The translations under genes and the position numbers were made by a program. DNA of 64,000 nucleotides, from the IMG/VR virus record IMGVR_UViG_3300048818_000054, positions 1-64,000 of that record. The stretch is one strand, 5' to 3'. The DNA is from a virus. Shown here in pieces: positions 43,270-53,500 of this stretch. Under the pieces are notes generated by a model. It searched no databases. It worked only from the letters and a program-made list of their open reading frames with translations, and was not told the origin of the DNA. The first letter of the stretch is position 1, and every line of letters starts with the position of its first letter.

Positions 43270-45944
43270 GGCACTTGTATCCCGATTGGAAAGCCTCGAC
43301 CGACTTTCTGGCTGATCTGGTAAATCACAAGGTAGACTTCGGCGGGCGGGCTGACGACGCTATAGTCAGCCTCCTGATCCGCATGGGTGTAATCCCAAGT
43401 GTAGCCGAGCGCGCCGACCGATGGCACAAGCGGATAGGTGTTTAGCACGGTACCGTTGGGCGCGGATAGCACGTCCACCGAATAGGTCTCCGGAAGGTCA
43501 TTGGCCGGCAAGGTGATATCCCCACCCGACAGCCATTGTCCGTTCTGGCGCGTGCGCGGAACCCAAGCCACCGTGATATCGCCGTTGGTAGCCCTGAATT
43601 TTTGCGTCACATGGACCGTATAGGGCCTGAAGCTGTTGCCGGTATCGCTGAAGGTGAAGCTGATCTGGTCGGCCGCGTTCGAATTGATCGAAACGTCGTG
43701 GAACGTATCGGTCTGATTGAGGTCGGCAAGCGTCGTGATGACCCGATTATATCCCTCGGTGACGCGAACGAAGTCCTCGCCCGTTACGTGCGTGTCCATC
43801 AAGCGCTCGGTGCCGCGCAGTCCGCGCATGAAGGTCGTCAGACGAAACAGGCCGTTTCCTAGATTTTGGGCGTTGGCGAACTGGACAAGCTCTTGGCCTA
43901 TGAAGGTCACGTTCAGAGCTTGGAAAAGAAGATCGCTTTCGGTAGCAGAAACCAAACCCATCCCGTTGATAATGCGGACAACAATGCTGCTCTCACGGTC
44001 CCAATAGCAAGGGTTCATGCCGGGCGCTAGGGCGTCCAAGGCGACACCGTGGGGAACATTGACTTGAGACGTGGCAATGCCCTGCCACGCGGAGCCTGAC
44101 GAAGGATTGATTATGTCCTGACCATAGGCTTGCGAGACGGACGGCGCGGCAGCGTCAACGAACAGCGTCCCGCCCTGCCACTGAATGCGTGAACCGGCGA
44201 GGATGACGTAAAATCCCGGAACGTCGGCGTCTGAGTCAGTCAGCAACGGGCAGTCATAGAGGTAGCTAAAGGTTGACGACGTGCCGGGGAGCACGGTCGC
44301 TCCAGCGCCCGATCCTGACGATATATCGACGCCCACGGTCTGCGACGGGTTGACGGACGGGTCCACATAATAGTGGTCCACGAACTGCGCCTTTATCAGG
44401 CCGTTAGCCCCCACTTCAAGTTGCGTGCAAAGGTACTCGTCGAACAATTCCGTGTTGTACTTGTTCTGAACTTTCACAACGTCGGTAGGCTCCAACGTGA
44501 TGTATTTGCGAGGCAATTGAATGCTGATGATCTTACGCGCGAACATGCGATTGGCGAGCATTTGAATAACAGCGCCTTGCGCGTCAGCACGATCAAGAGC
44601 TATCGTCAAATCCACCTTTTCGATCAAGGTTGAAGGCGTATTGTAGCGCGCGGCGTAGAGTTCGTTGGGCGAGTAATTCCGCGCTGGCTCCTGATATTTC
44701 AAATCTATGCGCTGCGGAAGGTCATAGTCCGACGTGCGCTGAATTTGCTCGCGGACCGGCAACGGGTCGGTATCGGCGTGCGCGCCAAAGTCGCCTCGCT
44801 GAAGGATTTGCGACGCACGGACATTGACCTCTCCAAACACGATTTTATAGCCGCTCTCCGCGCCATTGATCGGGAAAACCTTCTGAAGGTCTTGCAGGAT
44901 TTGGCGGGCGCTCGTAACCGTGGTCACGCAAAAGCCGGGGAAAATCGTGTCCGTAAAGTTGAATTGGAACTGCTCGACCGTGAGGCCGGCCTGAAGGCAA
45001 ATGCCCTGCATAACGTCAATGAGCGTGGTCGTGCCGCCCGGCGTGGTTTGGACTTCGGCCGTGATGCTTGGGACGTTGTTTCCGAAGTCCATAAGCTGAA
45101 GGTTCGTGATGACGAAATAGCAGCAATTGCGGAAGGCGGGCGCATTGCCCGCGCCGAGATAGCCTTCGAGCAAGCCGTTGGGGGCCTGTTCGTCATCGCC
45201 AAGGTAGACCTCGATAAGGTCGAACCGGTTGATTTGCTGCTCGTACTGATCCTGATTGTTCAGTCCGGAATAAAGCTGAGAGATAACATTCGTCACGCCA
45301 GCGCTGTCCGGGTAGAGGATGGCGTCAAAAATGCCCCCAGGGTCGGCCGGGGCTTCATCCACGATCGGATGCGCCATGATGTAGCCCACGGCGTCGGCCG
45401 GCGAAGAAAGCGTAACTTCGGTCGTGTCGAAATTGTTGAACGCGAACACGAAAGCACTCGCGGCGGCATAGTCCAGCGACACACCTTCTTCGTCAATTAG
45501 ACGGGTCGCTTCGGACTGATAGGCGGCGTCGAAAGCTTGGTTCGAAGTAGCGGCCACGATCGGATTGACATAGAGCAGCTTTTGGTTAGCCCAGACGCGG
45601 TTCAACTGGTAAACCGGTCCGGCGCAGACGCCCCAAGCGCCGTCAACCGAGTACGTGAAGGTGTAGTTCTTGACGGCGTTGCCCGTCAGCATTCCCTTGC
45701 CGCCCCCGCCCTTCTTGCTGGCCTGATGGGTGTGCATGGTCTCGATAAGCTCTGACGCGAAGATCATTTGCGTGGGGAGCTTCATGGTGCCCCACACCTG
45801 AATAATCGGCTGGCCGGGCGATACCGACGTGACGTTGATATCGGACAGGCGCGAGCCATAGGTGTCCGGCTTCTTCGGCGTGAAAAGCGCCGTAAGCAAC
45901 ATCCCGCCAAGACTGACGACAAGGCCGACAAGGAGCATAGCCAT
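43266..45944 (-). CDS. Tail tip / central fibre protein, J-like (Phage-tail_3)
   Basis: 892 residues; starts MAMLLVGLVVSLGGMLLTAL (hydrophobic N-terminus), then IIQVWGTMKLPTQMIFASEL. The region around VTTVTSARQILQDLQKVFPI and DYDLPQRIDLKYQEPARNYS is typical of the Phage-tail_3 domain of tail-tip attachment proteins. The C-terminus has fibronectin-like strands (TYSVDVLSAPNGTVLNTYPL). Follows the NlpC/P60 gene as in GTA-like tails. Contacts the host surface and the fibres. Confidence 0.8.
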   Translation of the reverse strand: MAMLLVGLVVSLGGMLLTALFTPKKPDTYGSRLSDINVTSVSPGQPIIQVWGTMKLPTQMIFASELIETMHTHQASKKGGGGKGMLTGNAVKNYTFTYSVDGAWGVCAGPVYQLNRVWANQKLLYVNPIVAATSNQAFDAAYQSEATRLIDEEGVSLDYAAASAFVFAFNNFDTTEVTLSSPADAVGYIMAHPIVDEAPADPGGIFDAILYPDSAGVTNVISQLYSGLNNQDQYEQQINRFDLIEVYLGDDEQAPNGLLEGYLGAGNAPAFRNCCYFVITNLQLMDFGNNVPSITAEVQTTPGGTTTLIDVMQGICLQAGLTVEQFQFNFTDTIFPGFCVTTVTSARQILQDLQKVFPINGAESGYKIVFGEVNVRASQILQRGDFGAHADTDPLPVREQIQRTSDYDLPQRIDLKYQEPARNYSPNELYAARYNTPSTLIEKVDLTIALDRADAQGAVIQMLANRMFARKIISIQLPRKYITLEPTDVVKVQNKYNTELFDEYLCTQLEVGANGLIKAQFVDHYYVDPSVNPSQTVGVDISSGSGAGATVLPGTSSTFSYLYDCPLLTDSDADVPGFYVILAGSRIQWQGGTLFVDAAAPSVSQAYGQDIINPSSGSAWQGIATSQVNVPHGVALDALAPGMNPCYWDRESSIVVRIINGMGLVSATESDLLFQALNVTFIGQELVQFANAQNLGNGLFRLTTFMRGLRGTERLMDTHVTGEDFVRVTEGYNRVITTLADLNQTDTFHDVSINSNAADQISFTFSDTGNSFRPYTVHVTQKFRATNGDITVAWVPRTRQNGQWLSGGDITLPANDLPETYSVDVLSAPNGTVLNTYPLVPSVGALGYTWDYTHADQEADYSVVSPPAEVYLVIYQISQKVGRGFPIGIQVP

Positions 45945-46409
45945 TTAGTAGGTTTCCTCCGTGCCCGGCAGATTGTAGAGGCAATGGAATTTCTGAACCC
46001 AGATGCGATTGTAGCTCTGCTCTACCACCTTTTGGAATTTGCTGAAGGAATGAATGACGGTCAGCCTGCCGCTGATCTCTCCGATGAAAGCGAAATGCTG
46101 CGGTTCGGACGGATGCCAGCCCCAATAGACGCATAGATCGCCGGGGATGGGCACTTGGCGGGCCGGCTTCCATAGTTGAGCGTCACATGGCGTGAGCAAC
46201 TGATGCCCCTGTGGCATAGAGCTATAGGCGTGTGGCGCGTCCACCGGATGGCCCATGTCTTTGCAGACCTCGATAAGGAGCCCGACGCAATCTATGCCCT
46301 TCCTGCCCCTTCCTTGATGAAGGTAAGGCGCGCCTACCCAATTGCGCGCGGCGGCGACGATCGCTCTGCGCTTCAAAACGTAGTCCACCGGTAGCTGTTC
46401 GGGCGTCAT
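45945..46409 (-). CDS. Tail-tip NlpC/P60 peptidase
   Basis: 154 residues from ATG 46409, overlapping the upstream stop (ATGA). RNWVGAPYLHQGRGRKGIDC, VGLLIEVCKDMGHP has the catalytic Cys in GIDCVGL; PQHFAFIGEISGRLTVIHSF has the His. NlpC/P60 tail proteins cut cell-wall peptides during DNA entry. Order DUF2460, DUF2163, NlpC/P60, J-like is standard. Confidence 0.85.
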   Translation of the reverse strand: MTPEQLPVDYVLKRRAIVAAARNWVGAPYLHQGRGRKGIDCVGLLIEVCKDMGHPVDAPHAYSSMPQGHQLLTPCDAQLWKPARQVPIPGDLCVYWGWHPSEPQHFAFIGEISGRLTVIHSFSKFQKVVEQSYNRIWVQKFHCLYNLPGTEETY

Positions 46410-46978
46410 TTGGTTTGCCTCGGAGCGTAGCCTTGCGAGGAAATGTTCGGCGTAGCCAATGCCCTCTCTTCGGTCGGCATGTCCGGGAACGCACGATGGT
46501 TGTCCAAATTGTTGAATTGCTGACACGAAAGCCTGATCTTGGCGCAGCCCACGGTAGCTTCGAACGTGTCACCGGGCAGGATAGCGTTGGGGAACTTTTC
46601 GAGACAGAAAATGTACGGAATTCCGGCTGACGCGCCCAAGCTGTCACGCACGGCGGACGAAAGCCCGGTGTTCCCTCCCGTCAACCAAGTAATGGTGCCG
46701 TACTGGAAATAGTGATCTGGATAATCGACCAAGCCGTGCTGGAATATCGCGGAATTTATCATGCCGAGCGGGTTGACGGTGCCAACCACAGTGCGGGCGA
46801 ATATCGCGGTCCAAACCATCCCACCGTCAGTCACGGTTGCGTATTCTGTCGTGGGCCACGACGGTTCGCTACCGCCACTCTCAGCGGTCACGGCAATGTA
46901 ATTCGGGGGGTCGGCCACAACTGCGCCTATCCCGCCTTGCAGCGGGTTAAACGGGCCGTATGAGTTCTTGCCACCCAT
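46406..46978 (-). CDS. BR0599-like C-terminal half of a split DUF2163 protein
   Basis: 190 residues; ATG 46978 overlaps the TAA of the N-terminal half (TAATG). YFQYGTITWLTGGNTGLSSA, IPYIFCLEKFPNAILPGDTF, EATVGCAKIRLSCQQFNNLD, NHRAFPDMP match the phage BR0599 domain, normally fused to DUF2163. The first 60 residues include a DGGMVWTAIF motif like DGIVWLTGDE in the other half. Tail hub protein. Confidence 0.75.
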   Translation of the reverse strand: MGGKNSYGPFNPLQGGIGAVVADPPNYIAVTAESGGSEPSWPTTEYATVTDGGMVWTAIFARTVVGTVNPLGMINSAIFQHGLVDYPDHYFQYGTITWLTGGNTGLSSAVRDSLGASAGIPYIFCLEKFPNAILPGDTFEATVGCAKIRLSCQQFNNLDNHRAFPDMPTEERALATPNISSQGYAPRQTK

Positions 46979-47916
46979 TAGATTTTGATCCCGAAGATAT
47001 CGACTGGCTCGCCCACATAGACGAACTCTTGAAGGTTATCGAAGGCCGGTCCTACTGCAATTTGCGTGTTGTCGTTTGGCCCGAGGTCATCGTTTGACGA
47101 TAAGCCTTGTCCCGGCACCGTTGGCGCGCGCTCGGCCGAGGCGTCATAGGTCGTCAACGGCGTCACGGGGGTTGCTTCGGTCGATCCGCCGACATACTCG
47201 TCTCCGGTTAGCCACACGATGCCGTCGCCTTGAGAAACCGAACTAGCCGCCACACCGGTAGCAAGAGAGGGTCCGCGCGTCGTGTACTGGGCGACATACC
47301 AGAAATTCTTCGACGCCGGGTGTGCAGTCTGATGTGCGGCCGATGCCTGAACTATGTCCCCAATGCCAGCGTCCGTGAGCAGGCCGAGCCGGTAGGTGTG
47401 GTTGGCCTGCCAAGCCGGGACAGCAAGCTTGACCTTGCACCGAGCGTCGCCAAGCTGCGCCCCGCATTGCAGCGTGTAGAAATAGCCGAACGGTTGCTGA
47501 AGCTGTTGAAATAGTGAGCGAAGCTGCGTGGTCCATTGGCCGTCTTTGATGATGATCTCGCCAAGAATGCCGCCGCGCAGCGGAACCACGCCCCACTCAG
47601 GATGGTAGCGACAAATCCAGAAAACTTGCACGACCGCGCTGTCCCATACGCCGCTCGCCAAATCCTGCTCGGTTATCAGTTCGTTGTCGAGCGCTTGGCA
47701 TTCGAGGTTGTCCACCGAGAAATCGGCCTTGCTCATGATGGCGGACGGGTTGAAGCCGTTCGTCGGGGTGTAAACGTCCACGCCATACGTGAACGGAATG
47801 TCTGAAGACGTGAAACCGAAGCGCTGCCCGTCTTTCCGCACGATTAGCCAGCCGGTATCGATCCGGGCAGTCTGGCTCTTCAGTTCGTTGAACAGGGGAG
47901 CGGGGATGCCTCTCAT
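46978..47916 (-). CDS. DUF2163 N-terminal half of split tail hub protein, 312 aa
   Basis: TGWLIVRKDGQRFGFTSSDI, TYGVDVYTPTNGFNPSAIMS, DNLECQALDNELITEQDLAS, YFYTLQCGAQLGDARCKVKL match DUF2163 in the first 190 residues. Then an inserted stretch containing GDGIVWLTGDEYVGGSTEAT before the TAA. The missing C-terminal BR0599 part is the next gene. The ATG overlaps the DUF2460-like stop (ATGA). Confidence 0.8.
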   Translation of the reverse strand: MRGIPAPLFNELKSQTARIDTGWLIVRKDGQRFGFTSSDIPFTYGVDVYTPTNGFNPSAIMSKADFSVDNLECQALDNELITEQDLASGVWDSAVVQVFWICRYHPEWGVVPLRGGILGEIIIKDGQWTTQLRSLFQQLQQPFGYFYTLQCGAQLGDARCKVKLAVPAWQANHTYRLGLLTDAGIGDIVQASAAHQTAHPASKNFWYVAQYTTRGPSLATGVAASSVSQGDGIVWLTGDEYVGGSTEATPVTPLTTYDASAERAPTVPGQGLSSNDDLGPNDNTQIAVGPAFDNLQEFVYVGEPVDIFGIKI

Positions 47917-49121
47917 GACGGGTCAGAACTCCGAACCTCTATCAGCTTGACGCTGTTCGCTCCGCCGACGCCGTAATCCTCAATGGTGGTCGCGAGCGTG
48001 TCCGTGTCGAAGCGCACCGGGACGTAAAACCAGAAACCGGCCGTAATCACCACGTCATTGAGCGGGGCCGCGCCGATGGCGATATTGATACCCACAACGG
48101 CGCTCTCGATCGGGTTGCCGTAGCCGGCCGGATACTGGATCACGCAAGAGCTTCCGTCGCCGGCCACGCTCTCCAAGATGCACGGGACGGGCGGCGTCGG
48201 CGGGTCATTGATGGCGACATTGTTCAGCGGGTTTGCCCATCCTAGCACCGAGCATGGGCGGCCAGTGAAGGTGGCAAGCGGGCTGAAGTCGCCGGCTAAG
48301 CCGGTGATAGTGGCGTTGGACGATCCCTCACTGACGCCATTCAGGGCATCCTTGGCGCAGCCGTGGCCCGAGATATCGACGGACGCGGGCGGCGTGAAGG
48401 TGACTATGCCCGTCTCTTCGTCCACCGTCCAATAGACGTAGGGGACGCCGTTCAAAGCAATGATGGTCGTGCCGGGTTGAGGGCGCGTGATCGGGCGCAC
48501 GTTCGATGACGAATTGGTCGCGTACACCTTGATAAGCTGGAAATCGACAAGCACGCCGTTTCCCACTCCAATGGTCTGATCCATGTTCGTGATCGGCGCA
48601 GCGGAACGCGCCTCGAAGGCTAGCGCGTAGCTGGACGTGTAGTCCACATTATCCTGATAATTGAAGCCGTAAAGCCGGCCCTTCATGGCGCGGAAAAACG
48701 CGATCAAGCCGGTAAGGTCTTCCATGGTCCTGACGCCGTACGCCACGTCATATTCCTGAAGCGGCTGGTCCCATCGGCCGACGCGCTGGTCATCGCCCGA
48801 GTCAACGATAATTACGTCGGTCGCGAAACGGACGCTGGCGACGGAATTGTAGCTTATATCTTTGGGGAAAACGTCTGTGAAAATCACTTGCGTAAATCCA
48901 TAGAGAGGGGTGTGAGTGCAGAGCACGCGAAGCTCTACACGGCTGATGTACAGGTGCGACGGCGGCGGCTTCGACAGGACCATAAGCGTCGCCTGCGTGG
49001 CCCTGACGCTCGGCGTGGCCGAGTAACCCAATACCCGCAATTCCTCACGCGTGACGCGCAAGTTCGGCGGGGCGACCTTCCCAAGTACCGAAAGGCTTTG
49101 CGTAGTCGAACGAAGGCTCAT
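47913..49121 (-). CDS. DUF2460 tail protein, 402 aa
   Basis: ATG 49121 overlaps the upstream stop (ATGA). Residues 1-65 hold tandem repeats of an about 17-residue unit (TTQSLSVLGKVAPPNLRVTR, EELRVLGYSATPSVRATQAT). Then QVIFTDVFPKDISYNSVASV, RWDQPLQEYDVAYGVRTMED, LIAFFRAMKGRLYGFNYQDN match DUF2460 (FP..Is..S; rW..p...YdvaygvR; FfrA..GrlyGF...D). A middle insertion makes it longer than the usual 210 residues. Distal tail assembly. Confidence 0.8.
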   Translation of the reverse strand: MSLRSTTQSLSVLGKVAPPNLRVTREELRVLGYSATPSVRATQATLMVLSKPPPSHLYISRVELRVLCTHTPLYGFTQVIFTDVFPKDISYNSVASVRFATDVIIVDSGDDQRVGRWDQPLQEYDVAYGVRTMEDLTGLIAFFRAMKGRLYGFNYQDNVDYTSSYALAFEARSAAPITNMDQTIGVGNGVLVDFQLIKVYATNSSSNVRPITRPQPGTTIIALNGVPYVYWTVDEETGIVTFTPPASVDISGHGCAKDALNGVSEGSSNATITGLAGDFSPLATFTGRPCSVLGWANPLNNVAINDPPTPPVPCILESVAGDGSSCVIQYPAGYGNPIESAVVGINIAIGAAPLNDVVITAGFWFYVPVRFDTDTLATTIEDYGVGGANSVKLIEVRSSDPS

Positions 49122-50581
49122 GGGATCAAGAACCCGATGTAGGCGGCTTGAACGTTGCCCGTGGTCCAAGCTCCCCCAGCGGGCGGCGACGTAATCAGGA
49201 ATTGCGAAGTCTGATAACTGGTCGAAACGCCGACCACGGGGCCGTCAGCCTCGGTCGCACTTGCCACGAAGCAAGGCTGATACGAGGCGACGCCGGCCGC
49301 ATCTTTGCGCGCGCGGACGCAAACCGCCACGGCCAGAATATCGATAATGTCGGCCGGCAAGGTGCTGACCGTGTAAAGCTCCTTGTGGCCCGCCGCGCCG
49401 GTAACAAGAGCGGCAGAGCCGAACGCGCCGGCCGCCGTGCCAGACGCCGTGTAGACTGAGGGGTAGGAGTTGCCCACCGTGCCCGGCAAGAGCGCCGTGA
49501 AGACGCCAGTGGTGGCGAAGGCGACGGCCGAGACTTCGGTGTTGGCGGTCATGAGAGCAGCGTATAGCGAGCCAGCACCGGACCCTAGATTGACGGCGTT
49601 GCACAGATTGACCATCGAAGCCGTGAAGCTCGTGCCAAGCGTCACGTCGCCATCGGTGTTCGTGTAACTCGTTTTGAACGTGTAGGTTTTCGAACCGATT
49701 TGAACGGTGTCTCCGTTCAAGAAATTGTTCGTGCTCGTTTCGGTGAAGGTGACGACGGCATAGGCCGAGCCCGTATCGTCCGCGAGATATGACGTGTCGT
49801 CATCGGGCGTCTGCTCATTGACCGACGTGAAGTGGCCCGAGCTTCCGCCAACTTGCGTGACGAATTGGTTCGGGCTTTCGTCCGACGCCGGGAAAATCGA
49901 ATGGACAACCACGTCGCCAAGGAACGTGTTGAAGGCCGCCCCGGTCTGATCGCAAAGGTAGAAATCGTCATAGTAAGCGCCGACGCATCCCGAAAGGTTC
50001 GGACCCTCAGAGACCGAAATGTTGGACGAAAAGTTGCCCAACTTGATCTGATTGCAGGAATTCGGCGCGCCAGACTTGCCGATCTTGATGCCGCTTAGGG
50101 TGATGACGGTTGAACCGTCCACCTTGACCTGAAGCGAGCCGGACGTAGCCGAGGGCGAATAGAGAATTTCGAGGTACTGCCACGTTCCGGGGAACAGCAC
50201 GTTCGGCGGCGACGCGCCGACAAGATCGCCGTCGCCAGACGTGATGCTAACGCCAGCCTCTCCGTCAGCATAAAGAACAAGCTGCGGCGTGATGAAGCCG
50301 AGCAGATTGTTGTACATGACCTCGGCAATGATGCCTGTCGTGCCCTGAAGGTTGACGGCAAAGCCGGCCACGATCGATGGTGACGTGGTGAACGAAACGA
50401 TAAGCTCCGATCCTTCGTTGATATTCAGTGAATAGCCAACGCTGGTCCGCGTGTTCGAACTGGTCTTCATGTTGCCAGAGCCTTGGGCGATGTAGCCCGA
50501 GGTAGACAAAATGCCGTTCGTTTCAACGTCGGTATTGTTCACCCCGTAGGCGTCGAAACCGTCGATCAAAAGAAGTGCCAC
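49118..50581 (-). CDS. Virion protein with concanavalin-like and inserted beta domains, 487 aa
   Basis: N-terminal MALLLIDGFDAYGVNNTDVE, GFITPQLVLYADGEAGVSIT, LEILYSPSATSGSLQVKVDG resembles a lectin/laminin-G-like beta sandwich. Residues about 285-400 (TFTETSTNNFLNGDTVQIGS to VYTASGTAAGAFGSAALVTG) are a domain also present in the major tail protein and, more distantly, in the 610-residue virion protein. Located between tape measure and DUF2460 gene. Probably displayed on the tail surface. Confidence 0.7.
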   Translation of the reverse strand: MALLLIDGFDAYGVNNTDVETNGILSTSGYIAQGSGNMKTSSNTRTSVGYSLNINEGSELIVSFTTSPSIVAGFAVNLQGTTGIIAEVMYNNLLGFITPQLVLYADGEAGVSITSGDGDLVGASPPNVLFPGTWQYLEILYSPSATSGSLQVKVDGSTVITLSGIKIGKSGAPNSCNQIKLGNFSSNISVSEGPNLSGCVGAYYDDFYLCDQTGAAFNTFLGDVVVHSIFPASDESPNQFVTQVGGSSGHFTSVNEQTPDDDTSYLADDTGSAYAVVTFTETSTNNFLNGDTVQIGSKTYTFKTSYTNTDGDVTLGTSFTASMVNLCNAVNLGSGAGSLYAALMTANTEVSAVAFATTGVFTALLPGTVGNSYPSVYTASGTAAGAFGSAALVTGAAGHKELYTVSTLPADIIDILAVAVCVRARKDAAGVASYQPCFVASATEADGPVVGVSTSYQTSQFLITSPPAGGAWTTGNVQAAYIGFLIP

Positions 50582-50591
50582 TGTCGTTTCC

Positions 50592-53500
50592 TCAGTTGTG
50601 CTTCGCGCCGGCCCGCGCCATCGAGGCGTGAGTCTGGGCGAGGATTTGGGAATGTGAAGACCGGAAGCTGTCTGCGTCGCGGGTCATAACGGTCATATTG
50701 ACGCGCGTGTCGCCACGGCGCGTATCTTGGCGCTCGGTACCGGCCGGCGTGGAACGGTTCTGAACGGCGTCGGCAAGGCGGTTCATGGCGGCGCTGTTGC
50801 GCGCGTCCTGATTGGCCGTGAGGACACGCTCGCCCCGCTGAAGCACGGCGGGGAATTCATCGTCTCCCATGCCATCATGGAAGCGAGGCGCGCCGATGAA
50901 GGCCAACGGGGAAATGTTGCGGGTGAAGGAACGATCGCGGCCGACTATGCCGCCCGAGTGCATTCCGCCGATGCCGCCCATGAGCATCTTGATAAGGCTC
51001 ATGCCGCCGCCGAGCATTTCCGACGTGCCAGCGCCCATTTGGCCGGCCGGGGCGACTCCGGGGCCAAGCGCGGCAGTCTGTGAAAACAGCCCGGCGAACG
51101 GGCTCGCGCCGGTCCCCAAGCCACCAGTAGACGCGTCGAGACCCCCGCCGCCAAAGACCGGAATATTCGGCGCGGTTAGAGGGACGCCGGCTTGACTGTG
51201 CAAGTTCACGTCCACCGGGGCCTTGTTCATATTCTGGCTATCGAAGCCGCCCTGACCAAACACGAAGGCGTCGCGCCCAGCCGCGCCCATGGGTTGAGGA
51301 CCACCGCCGCCAACGCCGAAGCCGATGTTACCACCGCTGAAGCCGCTGCCCTCAAACGAGATACCGGAGGACGGCCCACGCAAGTTGCCTAGACCGAAAT
51401 TCGGGTCGCTGGGACTTCCTGTAGCGGGGCCGATGTTGATGCCAGTGGACGGGCCGCGCAAGTTGCCGATGCCAAAATTCGGGTCGCTGAGACTGCCCTT
51501 GGCAGCCCCAATGTTGATGCCAGTGGACGGGCCACCACCGGGAAGGTTGAGACCGTATGGCGAGACAGGCTGATCGTTCCCGGCCACGCCAAAATATTCT
51601 GTGTTTTGGCCCCTGCCTGACACCTGACCAGCCGCGCGAGCGCGCGCTTGAAAAGCATCGCCGCCCCAACCATCGCCGCGACCGTTCGCGCCCGAGTAGA
51701 GCGGATTGAGATAGGAAGTGCCGCCGTGCGTCGGGTCTGATCCAGAAAGCGACGCTCGCGCTTCGGCAAGTTGCGCTTCCGTAGGCATAGGACGATCGGC
51801 AAGAGACGTGCCCGTACCGTGCGGGCCATTGATGCTTGAGAACTGAATTTTGGCGCTTAGCTGGCTTTCTATCGTCGAGCCATAACCGCGATAATTCGAT
51901 TGGGCGCGGTTCATCGCCGTCCAGTTGGTCATGGACATTTGGTTCGCACGGTCACCACCTTTAGTGACCTCCCCCGCGTTCATTTTCGCAAGGTTAACAA
52001 TGTCATCTTGGCTCACGTCGCGACCAACGTTGGCGGGCGGACGAAGGCCAGTAGGGTTGTTTGCGTCAGGATGGGTAGCAGCCGCGACGGCCGAGGTCGC
52101 CGCCGATACTGCTCCGGGTGGCACAGTATTTGCGTTCGGCGCGCCGCCTAGTCCGGATAGAGCAGCGGCAGCGTGCGGGCCTAGCACCGAACCCATAGGA
52201 GCGGCGGCAGAGCCAGAGCCACCGCTTACAGCGCCCAGAGCCGTGCGTGCGGCCCCTGCGGCTGCGCCTGCGGCGGCGAGTTCAGGCGGAGCGCCAGCGA
52301 CCGGGGCTGATATGGCGGCCGTGGCCGGCGACACGGCTCCGGGCTGAACTGTGTTCGGATTTGACGTGGCCGGCGAGCCAACGCCGTCCGTAACCCCCGG
52401 CACCGATCCGGCAGCGGAAGGTGTGACGCCGCCAGCGGGAGCCGCGCCGGCCGCGCCGGCAGGGGCAGCGCCACCCGAGCCGCCCGTGACATAGACGTTC
52501 GTGGCGTTGACGGACATTTGCTGATAGCTCTTCAGCGCGTCGCCGGTCTGACCCGACGCCTTGTTCGCCGCGTCCAGAGCAGCATTGGCCGACTTCACCT
52601 TATCTGCCGCGCCGCCGAGCGTGCCGAGACCGGAAATCTGATCGAGACCGGTCGCCTGCATCCCGCCCTTCATGAGCATATCGACGCCGCCCTTGACCAT
52701 GCTCTCGCCAATGGACTTGCCCATGGCGGCGAAGGGGTAGCGCTGGCCGTTCAAGGCCCCGATGATACCCGAGGAAAGGCCGCTCGACACGCTGGACGCA
52801 AGGTTCTGCTCCATCTTGCCGATCTGGTCATTCATCGTGCCGATGCTATTCGCCCAACCGGCAAAGCCCGTCGTCTGCGCTTTGTTGGCGTCTGAAAGCG
52901 CGCGGTTCACGTCCTGAAGAGCGGCCTTCTGGGCCTCCGTGACTTGTACGCCCTTCTCTTCGAGAGCCTGAATTTGCTTAAGGGTTTCAACGTCTTCCTT
53001 GCGATAGTCGCCGCCGATCTTCAACTGAGCGACAAGCTGGTCATTCAGCGTGACGATATGGCCCATCGGGTCGCGCGCGGCTTCGGTGTCCTTCGTAAGC
53101 TGCGCCATGCCGGCCGTGTCGCCAATGGACGATAGAGCCTTCATCTTGTCGTTATAGTCGGAAATCGCCTTGCCCTGAGAATGCGTCTCTCCAACGGCAG
53201 CCATCACGTCTTTAAGCTCGTACGCGACCTTCAATTCGGCCGTGAGGTTGTCCACTTCGCTCTTGGTCCAACCGGCGTTTTTCTCCTTGAAGTCGGAAAT
53301 GGTCTTCTCAACCGACGCGCTCTCTTTCTGAGCCGCCGTGATGGCGCTGGTCGCCGCGATCTCCTGTTGAAGGGAGCGCATTTGGTCGGCGTAAGCCTTC
53401 GCCGTGTCGGCCGCAGCTTTGGCGTTCATGCCCGCGCTGATGGCCTGATGCTCGGCGTCGTCTTGCGTGCCGGCGTGAAGCTCCCCGCCCTGCTCCATGT

